Part shown: in pieces, positions 17,583-25,526 of the stretch
Layout: each line of letters starts with the position of its first letter
Numbering within the stretch: position 1 is the first letter of the stretch
NCBI GenBank assembly: GCA_022782405.1
Contig: JALFNK010000010.1
Span: forward strand, 62,001 to 126,000
Source: Alistipes sp.
Lineage (GTDB): Bacteria > Bacteroidota > Bacteroidia > Bacteroidales > Rikenellaceae
Direction of reading: 5' to 3'
DNA length: 64,000 bases
Program-made: the position numbers and the translations under genes
Notes under the pieces: generated by a model
The model's database searches: none
The model's input: the letters and a program-made list of their open reading frames with translations, nothing else
Told to the model about the DNA's origin: nothing

Positions 17583-17620
17583 GACAACACCCGACAACCA
17601 TATGGCTGTCGGGTGTTGTC
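17583..17620. terminator. 14-bp stem terminator between convergent genes
   Basis: GACAACACCCGACA (17583-17596) pairs perfectly with TGTCGGGTGTTGTC (17607-17620) around a 10-base loop. It lies between the DUF3467 gene and the oppositely oriented adhesin gene and probably ends both transcripts. Confidence 0.75.
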
Positions 17621-17652
17621 CATTATGCCATTCTTTCGGAATGTCTTATTGC

Positions 17653-20400
17653 TTATTTTTCCCGGACGGGACGGACTGCAATCGCATAAGATCGACGACT
17701 AGCTGCATACGGTTCTATTCCTGTAGTGAGAAAATATGACGTATAACCATGAGCAGTATCGAATGGAATAGCCGTCCAACTATATGCAATTTTTCCACCG
17801 TAATAAATTTGGCCTGTCGAAAGATGTCTACATCCTATTGCAGGGAAAAAGATAACACCTCCTTGTGTATCGTATTGTCCGGCACCATTCATCTTATTAC
17901 AATAGAACAGCCATCCCAAGTTGGTGGCAATATCAGTAAAAGACGTATAAGGAGAGTTATATCTGGAGCCAAAATAATTACCGTAAACAGCTTCCCCATT
18001 ATAAGTCACCCCCGTAAATACATTAGTTGTTGGGAGATGATAACCCACAGGAGAGGGATCATAAATAGTTTTAATAACTACATTGTCATTAGCAGTTGTA
18101 GTCGTATTATCTGCACTCCATAGATTCGTATAATGTGTAGAACACCAGTCTTCTGGTGCCTTCGATCCATAGTTGTAAAATAAATTTGGATTTGAGATAC
18201 TTTTTCCGATAGATACCTGACCCGTTGCGATTTGGAATTTATAATTCGAAGTCGCATAACATGGTTTATCTGTCAAGTTGCTGGGATCAATAATGACAGG
18301 CAGCATCGGATCTTTCCGCCCCCATTGATAATAAGGAGCATTTCCTCCGATCGCAGAAGAATACCAAATTTGAACAACCTCGATAACCTGAGTTTCCTTG
18401 GTTTCGGCCTGTGTAAAACGCACCTTGACATTTCTTCCTTCATATGTTGTCGTTTCACCATCACACCAGCCGATATTAACAGGCATGAAGGTATATTGGA
18501 CATTCTGATAATTGGTAACGACCTTGTCGCGCTGGGTCTTGGTCGGATCATAGGTCATCTCCACCGTGGGCTCCAGCCCGGGCACATAGTCGGTAACCCA
18601 GATATGCCAGCTCCACATGATCTGATTTGCGGCATTGCGCACGGCGACGATAGCGTTTCCTTGTCGGATGGATGCTTGCGGAACCTCGAAGGTCAGGTTA
18701 TTCCCCGAAAGTGTTACGTTCGTTACCAAATCCTTTTCATCCTGCCAGACCAGCGTAGCGTTGTCGGGCGTACAGTCCGCATTGTTGTAGATATAAGGGT
18801 CTGTAATCGCATTGCCGGTATGGTTGATAAAGTTTTGGAGCACATACGCTCCGCTGGCCGAGGAGGTATAGGCGCTCTCGTTGGTCTGTCCGTCCTTGAT
18901 GGCGTTGCCGTAGACGAGCGGGAGGTAGTATTTCCCCGGAGCGTTGATGACATAGCAGTTGGCCGTGTTCTCCACCGTCGCGGCCCCCGTGGCATTGGAG
19001 AGGTTATAGGGCGTATGTCCTGATGTCGTGTTGATGTCCTGCGCCTGCTGCAGGATGTCGTTGTGCGGGTTTGAGGTGATTCCGTCCTGTGCCGCAATCG
19101 TAACATTGAAGCTCTGTGCCGCGGCTGCGCCGTCTCCGCTCAAGGTGAATCCGGTGATCCACTCGGGCTGTTCGATCACGCGGTATCCTCCCGCACCGTC
19201 GTCCTCGACGAACTCGGCGGTCCAGGGCAGCGGGACGCTCTTGTCGGGGTCTCCCGGGCGCGATACCACGCCGCGGCTGTCGACCTTGTAGGTCAGCGTT
19301 CCTCCCTCATAGGTAAAGTCGTCGGGCGGCGTTACCGTGAAGGTCGGTGTGATGGAGATGCTCGACGTGGATATCCGATAGGTAACGGTCTGTCCCTGGG
19401 GCCATACCGAATTCCCGATCCCGGCGGTCAGCGTGCGCGACGTTCCGGTCAGCTGGTCGGTGTACGCGATCTCGATCGTGGCGCCCTGGGGCAGCGTCTG
19501 GGGGATCATCAGGAAGGTCGCCTCGGGGGCCGTGATCTCCACGTCGGGCGTTCCGTCCACATCCTCGGAGAGCGTCTGGGAGAAGCTCTCCGGTGTCGAG
19601 AATCCGCTCCAGGTTCCGGTTCCCATATCGTATACGGCCTTTCCGTAGACATCCTTGAGGGTGATCTTCGTGATGCGCCCGGCCATCATGTCGTCGCCGA
19701 CGGAGAAGCGTATGGCCGTGAGGATGTGCGAGAAGTTGAGCGCAGCGCTCTTCTCGGGCGCCGGGGCGCCGTCCATCTCGGCGGGAGCGGCCGCCACGAG
19801 GTCCTGCTGCTGCGCGACATCCGCGGGCGTCGTATAGGTGATCGTCGGAGCTCCCGGGGTCTGTTTCTCCGAGAGCTGGATTCCGGTTCCGTGGTAGGGT
19901 GCATAGGCGAAGAATCGGATCATCCGGCCTTTTCCGGGCCAGTTGTATTCCGAGGCGGTCCATCCCGAAGCCTTCGTAATTTCGACGTCGTACATATAGT
20001 CCGGGGTGAGGTCGTCGCTCCAGGCTCCGGTATAGACGAAAGCCAGCACGCCGAAAGCGTCGTAGAAGGATGCGTTGTCGATGCAGGTGCCGCGGGTTAC
20101 GAGGGTCGAGTCCGGGCGATCGGCGACCGCGGCATGCAGGAAGAGCGAGTCGCCGGGCTGTGTGCCTTCGAGCAGGAAGATGGTGATCCGTGCGGTCGTG
20201 TCGGCCGCGGAGCGGCTCCGGGGCGAAGTCCAGGCTCCGCCCTCATCGACGGAGAAGGCCAGGTGTGCGGAGCTTCCGCCTCCGATCTGCGCGGTGGGAT
20301 CCTTCGAGCAGGAGGTGCAGCAGCATGACCATACTGCGGCCATCCCGAGAAGCCGAAAACCGAGAACCCGTATTTGCGAAAAATTCTTCATTCCATTCAT
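17653..20400 (-). CDS. Fimbrillin-family adhesin with FISUMP-like C-terminal domain (mosaic)
   Basis: 915 residues, probable fimbrial tip or accessory adhesin. Signal peptide with lipobox-like cysteines near residues 26-31 (CCCTSC). Residues ~45-350 form a fimbrillin/Mfa-like region (FFAYAPYHG, LNFSHILTAIRFSV); ~360-620 is a middle region of unknown fold. The last ~290 residues end in a FISUMP-like lectin-type domain: YYQWGRKDP, DPSPVGYHLP, FFPAIGCRHLSTG, AIAVRPVREK. That segment (17653 to about 18520) is much richer in A and T than the rest of the gene, suggesting a swapped-in domain. The start may be the ATG at 20400 or the one at 20391 (MKNFSQ). It follows the presumed major fimbrillin after two hairpins. 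Confidence 0.85.
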   Translation of the reverse strand: MNGMKNFSQIRVLGFRLLGMAAVWSCCCTSCSKDPTAQIGGGSSAHLAFSVDEGGAWTSPRSRSAADTTARITIFLLEGTQPGDSLFLHAAVADRPDSTLVTRGTCIDNASFYDAFGVLAFVYTGAWSDDLTPDYMYDVEITKASGWTASEYNWPGKGRMIRFFAYAPYHGTGIQLSEKQTPGAPTITYTTPADVAQQQDLVAAAPAEMDGAPAPEKSAALNFSHILTAIRFSVGDDMMAGRITKITLKDVYGKAVYDMGTGTWSGFSTPESFSQTLSEDVDGTPDVEITAPEATFLMIPQTLPQGATIEIAYTDQLTGTSRTLTAGIGNSVWPQGQTVTYRISTSSISITPTFTVTPPDDFTYEGGTLTYKVDSRGVVSRPGDPDKSVPLPWTAEFVEDDGAGGYRVIEQPEWITGFTLSGDGAAAAQSFNVTIAAQDGITSNPHNDILQQAQDINTTSGHTPYNLSNATGAATVENTANCYVINAPGKYYLPLVYGNAIKDGQTNESAYTSSASGAYVLQNFINHTGNAITDPYIYNNADCTPDNATLVWQDEKDLVTNVTLSGNNLTFEVPQASIRQGNAIVAVRNAANQIMWSWHIWVTDYVPGLEPTVEMTYDPTKTQRDKVVTNYQNVQYTFMPVNIGWCDGETTTYEGRNVKVRFTQAETKETQVIEVVQIWYSSAIGGNAPYYQWGRKDPMLPVIIDPSNLTDKPCYATSNYKFQIATGQVSIGKSISNPNLFYNYGSKAPEDWCSTHYTNLWSADNTTTTANDNVVIKTIYDPSPVGYHLPTTNVFTGVTYNGEAVYGNYFGSRYNSPYTSFTDIATNLGWLFYCNKMNGAGQYDTQGGVIFFPAIGCRHLSTGQIYYGGKIAYSWTAIPFDTAHGYTSYFLTTGIEPYAASRRSYAIAVRPVREK

Positions 20401-20429
20401 AATTCAAAGGCTCATAGACCTCTTATTCG

Positions 20430-20483
20430 GGTCCGTGCGGGGACATTCCGCACGGACAAAACACCGGGATACGTTCCCGGTGT
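20430..20483 (-). terminator. Double hairpin between fimbrillin and adhesin genes
   Basis: In the direction of transcription: first CACCGGGA/TCCCGGTG (20461-20483) followed by TTTTGTC, then a 10-bp stem GTCCGTGCGG/CCGCACGGAC (20430-20456). Likely a partial terminator that lowers adhesin expression relative to the upstream fimbrillin, since the downstream gene shows no promoter of its own. Confidence 0.65.
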
Positions 20484-20489
20484 GTGTCG

Positions 20490-21521
20490 TTACATTTCGA
20501 CGTCCTCGGCTGCGGCATCCTGCCACTCGTCGACCGTCACCGTAAACTTGATCGGGCTGCCCAGAATATCCTCGCCGGGGTTATCGGGATCCTCGGGATC
20601 CACCTTGCCGGCGCCGTTCGTGAAGTCCAGCGTATAGACATACTTCTTGCCGGCCTCCCAGTTCGTGTCGATAGCTACTGCCGCCCAACCGTAGCCGCCG
20701 TCCTGTTCGGGGTAGATCTGCGTGCCTTCCTTGGTGGTGATGTTGATCTTCACGGCCAGGTAGGCGCCCTTCTTCGTATTCGAGGCATCACCTGCAGGGT
20801 CCCAGGCCACGAGCTGCTGGGGAATGAGCATGGCGTTGTTGCCGTCGGCGGCCATCAGCGTCGCCGCCGTACCCGTCAGCGTACGCTCGCTGCCTTCATA
20901 GGTAACATCGTAGTTGGCCTTCTCCGCACCCGGCGTCCACTGTGTGGTTCCGAAGTCGAAGGTCGCCTTCGAAACGGGCTGCGCGATGCGGATGCCCTGC
21001 ACCTTGTAGATGTAGGTGTTGTTGTCGCTCTTGGCCTTGATCTCGATCTGCGCGAGGCGGTGCGAGAAGGTCAGCGCCACGCCTGTCGCGGCATTCGTCT
21101 TGCTTCCCGTGGCCGTCGCGGTGATGAAGTCCTGCTGGGCGGTGATGTCGCTCGCGGGCGCGTAGTCCGCCAGCTGTTTCGTGTTCTGGTCGATCGTTAC
21201 CGTGCCTCCCAGCTCGGCGGCTGTCGGTGCATAGGCGTGGAAGGTCAGCGAGCTGCCGTCCGACGGCCAGTAGTAGGGATCCGCCGAGGTGAAGAAACTG
21301 CCGCTTTTGGTAAACTCCACGTCGGTGAAGTAGTTCGCCTGCGAGGCGTCGAGAGCCGTGACGACGATCTTCTGGAGGTTATCCGTCGTGGTCTCCGTGG
21401 CGCGTGTCAGCGCAGCGCGGAAGTCGATGCCGGGCCCCTTGCCGGCCAAATCGGTCGTCTCGTCCTGCGAGCAGGCGGTCATCGCCGCTGCCGCAGCAAG
21501 AAAAAAGAGGATTCTTTTCAT
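20490..21521 (-). CDS. Fimbrillin family protein, presumed major subunit (left operon)
   Basis: About 343 residues; start ATG at 21521 gives MKRILFFLAAAAAMTACSQ, a lipoprotein signal with Cys17. Arg40 in ALTRATETT matches the position where Porphyromonas FimA is cleaved before assembly. The N-lobe has the typical VEFTKSGSFF, LTFHAYAPT and VALTFSHRLAQIEIKAK; the C-lobe has MLIPQQLVAW and KYVYTLDFTN. Subunits are secreted as lipoproteins, cut at Arg and polymerised by donor-strand exchange on the cell surface (family knowledge). It sits third in an operon DUF3575-DUF5119-fimbrillin-adhesin. A longer frame from 21563 is less likely. Confidence 0.9.
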   Translation of the reverse strand: MKRILFFLAAAAAMTACSQDETTDLAGKGPGIDFRAALTRATETTTDNLQKIVVTALDASQANYFTDVEFTKSGSFFTSADPYYWPSDGSSLTFHAYAPTAAELGGTVTIDQNTKQLADYAPASDITAQQDFITATATGSKTNAATGVALTFSHRLAQIEIKAKSDNNTYIYKVQGIRIAQPVSKATFDFGTTQWTPGAEKANYDVTYEGSERTLTGTAATLMAADGNNAMLIPQQLVAWDPAGDASNTKKGAYLAVKINITTKEGTQIYPEQDGGYGWAAVAIDTNWEAGKKYVYTLDFTNGAGKVDPEDPDNPGEDILGSPIKFTVTVDEWQDAAAEDVEM

Positions 21522-21572
21522 AATGGGTAAGTATTTGATAAGATGAATGAATTCGTATGACATGTATCGGGG

Positions 21573-22505
21573 CTACATCTCGATGTCGACTTCCACCTGC
21601 TGCCAGTCATCCACAACGGGGTCGAATCCCCCGGCATCGGGCTCCGGAAGCGGAAGCCCCTCGAGACGTATGTGGATATTCAGCGGATCTGCGGCTTCGT
21701 GCATCTGCGCCGTCACATCGTAGCTGTAGAACCATTTGCTGCCGTCCGTGAGCACGGCATAGACGATCAGCGTGTGCGAGCCCGCCGTTCCGGGGCAGTG
21801 TCCGAACAGATAGAGCGATCCTTCCAGCGTGGTCTCTCCCGTGGCCTGCAGTGCGAAGGGTACCGTCACACGCTCCTCGGAGAGCGTTCCCGTGGCCGCA
21901 TGCAGACCGCCCGACAACCCCGACAGCGAGGCGCTCAGTCCCGTAACATGCTCCAGGTTCTCGGCACCGAGAATCTCGACCGTGCAGCGGCTCACCGAAA
22001 ACTCCGGATACATGCGCAACGTATCGACATCCTCGACCGTAAAGCGCGTACTCCGCGCACTCCACAGTGCATCCGGGGCTGCGGCCATGCGCTCGTCCGC
22101 GGCATCCGGGGCCTGGGGTGCGCCTTCCGAGCGTACGCCCATCGACGAGAGACCCGGAAGCAGCTCCGCCGTGGGGGTCGTGATCTCGAAGCTTTCCCGC
22201 TGGTCCGTGTTGCGGCACTCGATGACCTCCGTGTCGCCGTTCAGCGCAACAGCCATGTAGCCTCCGGGCTTCACGCGCGCCGTGCCGCCCGCGCATCCCG
22301 TAAAGTCGTAGCGGAGTGTCGGGTCTCCCGACTCCGCAAGCAGGTAAAGCGTCATCGACGCCGGAGATGCATCCGGAGCCTTCGACCAGTCGAAGAGAAC
22401 CTCCAGCGAGGCCGTGTGCGGATGGTCGTAGCAGAGCTCCTTATGTTCGCAGCTTCCGAGAAGCAGAAGCCCTGCAAGAATCGGAATGACAGGTTGCCGC
22501 TTCAT
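21573..22505 (-). CDS. DUF5119 lipoprotein (left fimbrial operon)
   Basis: 310 residues. Lipobox LLLLGSC at residues 13-19, followed by the family signature CEHKELCYDHPH. Fimbrillin-like beta-rich body with FEITTPTAELLPGLS and a C-terminal DDWQQVEVDIEM. DUF5119 proteins accompany fimbrillins in Bacteroidales and are thought to be assembly, anchor or accessory subunits; the role is not proven. Its start overlaps the DUF3575 stop (ATGA). Confidence 0.85.
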   Translation of the reverse strand: MKRQPVIPILAGLLLLGSCEHKELCYDHPHTASLEVLFDWSKAPDASPASMTLYLLAESGDPTLRYDFTGCAGGTARVKPGGYMAVALNGDTEVIECRNTDQRESFEITTPTAELLPGLSSMGVRSEGAPQAPDAADERMAAAPDALWSARSTRFTVEDVDTLRMYPEFSVSRCTVEILGAENLEHVTGLSASLSGLSGGLHAATGTLSEERVTVPFALQATGETTLEGSLYLFGHCPGTAGSHTLIVYAVLTDGSKWFYSYDVTAQMHEAADPLNIHIRLEGLPLPEPDAGGFDPVVDDWQQVEVDIEM

Positions 22506-23866
22506 CGTTTGCCTCCTTTCTTGTCATTGATGTTTTTACGTCCCAGTAACCATACGAGCGAGATCTCGGCCTTCGTAGGCCCGATCCAGCGGCGTTGCCG
22601 CGTCTCTTTCCAGACATAGCATCCGTCCTCGGGGTCGTAGACCTTGTATGTCCCACCGAAGTAGCCTATGCCTATCGTGAAGTCCAGATTCAGACGGCGT
22701 CCCAGAGGCAGCGAATAGCCGTATTCGAAACCGCCGCCCCAACTCCAGCGATCGCCCAGGTATCCCCGGCCGCCCGTCTCGAAGTCGTAGGTCGCCATCT
22801 GTCCGTAGATGCCCAGATGATGTCCCGCGAAGGGCGAAGCGGAGTCGTCCCGCCCGAAGTATTTGCGCAGCACGGCCTCGCCGCCGTAGGCCCGCCAGTA
22901 GCGGTGCCGGCGGTCGTTGTCCCACCAGGCATACATCCAGTTCCCGCCCAGCGACCAGCCGCGCCCCAGATGGAACTCCGCGCCGATGTTGGGAATCAGC
23001 GCGGCGTCGTAGAGCAGGTTGGTGCGAAGCGTCATGGAGAACGGATGCGACCCCGAACAGCAGTCCAGAACGACCGTGTCGCGACGGGAGACGACGACCG
23101 TATCGCGGTGGATGACGACCAGCGTGTCGCGATGCGAGACGACGATCGTGTCGCGCGTTGCCCGGGGTGCGTTTGCGGACTTTGCGGGCAGCGTGTCTGC
23201 AAACAGCACCGGCGCCAGATTCTGCCCCAGAAGGCGGACTTCCACGCACCGCAGGGTCGGGAACATGTGCTCGGACATGTAGCGCCAGACCTCGCCGCCG
23301 GCGAGCAGCTGCAGCTGGCGCTTGCGTCCGTCGACAACCTTGCCTCCGCGGGAGATCCATTCCGGGGTCTCGCGCAGGATCTTCAGTGCCTCCGTACGGT
23401 AGGGCATCTCCGTCGCAGCGACGAGATCCTCCAGCCCGGACCAGTCGATACCTACGGACTCCATCTCGATGCGTGCGACCGGAAGCCCCGTTTGCTCTGC
23501 AAGATAGCGGCGGATCGTCTCGCCACGGCGGTCCGTAAGCCGGCGTTGTGCCGCCGTATTGCCTTCGGGAGAGGCTCCCGAGCGGATGCGGATCTGCTGA
23601 AGCCGGAAGTTCGGGTCCGTCAGCAGCGCTTGAGAGAGATTGCCGAAGCGCGCCAGATGCCCGCTGTTATCGCGGAATTCCGGCTCCAGAGATGAGGAGC
23701 CATGGGTAAAATAAGCCCGAACACTCACCGAGTCGGACTTGATTTGTGCATGACCTGTCGCAATACCCAGAAAGAGCGCGGAGGGTAGCAAAAAACGTTT
23801 TAAATGCAGGATAGAACAACTCCTCCATATGTGCGGAAAAATATGGAGGATAGTAGAAAAAGTCAT
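22502..23866 (-). CDS. OmpA-like / DUF3575 outer-membrane protein (left fimbrial operon)
   Basis: 454 residues, first gene of the left fimbrial operon. A long N-terminus before the hydrophobic signal (KRFLLPSALFLGIATGHAQ), a periplasmic region with OmpA-like patterns (SSLEPEFRDN, GASPEGNTAAQRRLTDRRG), a linker of four 8-residue repeats built on RDTVVVSH, then a C-terminal DUF3575 beta-barrel-like domain (RTNLLYDAALIPNIGAEF, AWWDNDRRHRYWRAYGGE). It probably anchors or exports fimbriae at the outer membrane (inference from conserved context). The ATG at 23866 leaves ~20 extra residues before the signal; a non-ATG start nearer KRFLL is possible. Clear paralogue of the gene at 24156. Confidence 0.85.
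   Translation of the reverse strand: MTFSTILHIFPHIWRSCSILHLKRFLLPSALFLGIATGHAQIKSDSVSVRAYFTHGSSSLEPEFRDNSGHLARFGNLSQALLTDPNFRLQQIRIRSGASPEGNTAAQRRLTDRRGETIRRYLAEQTGLPVARIEMESVGIDWSGLEDLVAATEMPYRTEALKILRETPEWISRGGKVVDGRKRQLQLLAGGEVWRYMSEHMFPTLRCVEVRLLGQNLAPVLFADTLPAKSANAPRATRDTIVVSHRDTLVVIHRDTVVVSRRDTVVLDCCSGSHPFSMTLRTNLLYDAALIPNIGAEFHLGRGWSLGGNWMYAWWDNDRRHRYWRAYGGEAVLRKYFGRDDSASPFAGHHLGIYGQMATYDFETGGRGYLGDRWSWGGGFEYGYSLPLGRRLNLDFTIGIGYFGGTYKVYDPEDGCYVWKETRQRRWIGPTKAEISLVWLLGRKNINDKKGGKR
23060..23155 (-). repeat. Four 24-bp in-frame tandem repeats
   Basis: Units 23132-23155, 23108-23131, 23084-23107 and 23060-23083 encode RDTIVVSH, RDTLVVIH, RDTVVVSR and RDTVVLDC. They form the linker between the periplasmic and DUF3575 domains. 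Copy number could change by slippage without breaking the frame. Confidence 0.9.
23821..23850 (-). repeat. 10-bp perfect inverted repeat at the operon's 5' end
   Basis: TCCTCCATAT (23821-23830) and ATATGGAGGA (23841-23850) with a 10-base loop. It lies within the first codons of the annotated DUF3575 gene, which suggests a 5' RNA hairpin, and possibly that translation really begins downstream of it. One arm reads AGGA-like and could sequester or mimic a ribosome site. Confidence 0.6.
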
Positions 23867-24155
23867 CTTATCTTATTGGTTTTGTTCGACTTGCGTTAAC
23901 GATTCATGACCGGTTTAAGGTGAAATATTAAAGTTCAATTGTTGGTTTTCTTCAGCAAAGATAACGCTCTTTTAAATATTAAAAAATAAAAACATGCAAT
24001 TTTTTATTTTTCAGCCAATTTTATCCCTTGGAATATTTACAAATACCGACAAAAAAGCCTCGTTTTATCGTGTATCCGCAATAAACCAACGATTTTTCGG
24101 AAGGATGGGCGGTAGACGGCCATCTGACCGGGAATCGGAAGAACCTACTAACTTT
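23867..24155. promoter_or_regulatory. AT-rich divergent control region of the two fimbrial operons
   Basis: Markedly AT-rich compared with the flanking genes. On the minus strand a TATCTTTG -7 element (23956-23963) lies 93 bases before the left operon start. No equally clear TAnnTTTG element faces right; TAACTTTA at 24149-24156 overlaps the ATG and fits poorly. An 8-base inverted pair, GTTGGTTT (23941-23948) and AAACCAAC (24083-24090), brackets the -7 element, and CGTTAACG (23894-23901) is a palindrome. Confidence 0.6.
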
Positions 24156-25526
24156 ATGGTGCGACGTATTCTGATATTCGCCGCATGGCTGTTCTGCACC
24201 TTCGACCTGAGCGCTCGGTCGCAGACGGATTCCGTGCGGGTCTATTTTCGTCGGGGCTACTCCGTTCTGGAGCCTTCGTTGCGAGACAACCGGAAAAATT
24301 TGGACGATTTTCTGGCGACGCTTCAGAGCCTTCAGGCGGATTCTTCGGTCCATCGTTTTCATCTGCATCTGAAAGGCAGCGCTTCGCCCGACGGAACCTA
24401 TCGGGCCAATCAGCGGCTCAGCGAGAGACGTACCCGTGCGGTTCTGGACTTCCTGCGCGGGGAGGCCCAGCTTCCCGATTCGCTGATTTCGGTCTCGGCC
24501 GTCGGCATCGACTGGGAGGCGCTGGCCCGTTGGGTTGAGACCCATCCCGAGTGCCCCGCCCGCCGGGAGGTGCTCGATATCCTGTACAATACGCCGCTGC
24601 TTGTCCGCGACGAAGCGGGCCGCATCGTGGACGGCCGTACCACGCAGTTGATGGATCTGCAGGGCGGTATTCCCTATAATTATATGCTCGAGCGGTACTT
24701 CCCCGAGATGCGCAATGCCACGATTACGCTGTATTGCGAACCGGATCGGGACGGTGCGGATACCGTTTCCGGAGAAGGGGAGTGTCCCGCATCCGGGTCC
24801 GACGCCTTCGGAGCGGCTGATGCCGGCGATGTGCGTCCCGGGACCGGAGCGGTGTCGGAGGAGGGTGCGGCCGCAACCGGCCTTGCCGATGCGGCAGGTG
24901 CCGATACGCCGGCCGGGCAGCCGGCGGAAGCGCAGTCCGGAGAGACGGTTGCTGACGCGGCCCCGGACGCAACGTCCGCGTCGTTGTCGGAGGCGGCGGC
25001 CGAGCCGCTGCATCGTCTGGCAATCAAGACCAACCTGCTCTACGATGCGATCCTCATGCCTTCGCTCGAGGTGGAATACCGCATCGACGACCGCTGGTCG
25101 GTGGCCGTCGAGGGCGATGTGGCGTGGTGGAAGCGCGACCGTGCGCACAAATACTACCAGATCGCCACGATCCTTCCCGAAGGCCGTTACTGGTTCAGCA
25201 CGAAGAAGCCCTGGCACGGACACTACGTCGGGCTGTTTGCCGGCGGCAGCTGGTATGATCTCGAAAACGGCGGCCGCGGCTACAAGGGTGAGTTTTGGAC
25301 CGCGGGTGTCAGCTACGGATACATGTTCCCGATCGGCCGTTCGTGGTCGCTCGAGGCGGGACTCGGCGTGGGATTCCTCCGCACGCGCTATGAGGAGTAC
25401 CTCCCGATCGACGGACACTACGTCTACCAGCAGACCAGCCGGACCAACTGGTTCGGCCCGGTAAAGGTGAAGTTCGCCCTCGTCTACCGGCTTTGGGACA
25501 TCAACAGGAAAGGAGGTCGCAAATGA
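24156..25526 (+). CDS. OmpA-like / DUF3575 outer-membrane protein (right fimbrial operon)
   Basis: About 456 residues, first gene of the right fimbrial operon. The ATG at 24156 (MVRRILIFAAWLFCTFDLSA) gives a signal peptide; an earlier frame start at 23994 has none. The periplasmic part reads YFRRGYSVLEPSLRDN and ASPDGTYRANQRLSERR, matching its left-hand paralogue. A ~70-residue Ala/Gly/Glu/Asp-rich low-complexity linker replaces the RDT repeats. The C-terminal DUF3575 domain (KTNLLYDAILMPSLEVEY, VAWWKRDRAHKYYQIATI) ends at the overlap with DUF5119. Probable outer-membrane base of the fimbria, by context. Confidence 0.85.
   Translation: MVRRILIFAAWLFCTFDLSARSQTDSVRVYFRRGYSVLEPSLRDNRKNLDDFLATLQSLQADSSVHRFHLHLKGSASPDGTYRANQRLSERRTRAVLDFLRGEAQLPDSLISVSAVGIDWEALARWVETHPECPARREVLDILYNTPLLVRDEAGRIVDGRTTQLMDLQGGIPYNYMLERYFPEMRNATITLYCEPDRDGADTVSGEGECPASGSDAFGAADAGDVRPGTGAVSEEGAAATGLADAAGADTPAGQPAEAQSGETVADAAPDATSASLSEAAAEPLHRLAIKTNLLYDAILMPSLEVEYRIDDRWSVAVEGDVAWWKRDRAHKYYQIATILPEGRYWFSTKKPWHGHYVGLFAGGSWYDLENGGRGYKGEFWTAGVSYGYMFPIGRSWSLEAGLGVGFLRTRYEEYLPIDGHYVYQQTSRTNWFGPVKVKFALVYRLWDINRKGGRK

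Noticed and set aside
24149..24156. TAACTTTA as the right-operon promoter
   Set aside because: It overlaps the chosen start codon, so transcription would begin inside the gene, and it lacks the final G of the consensus.
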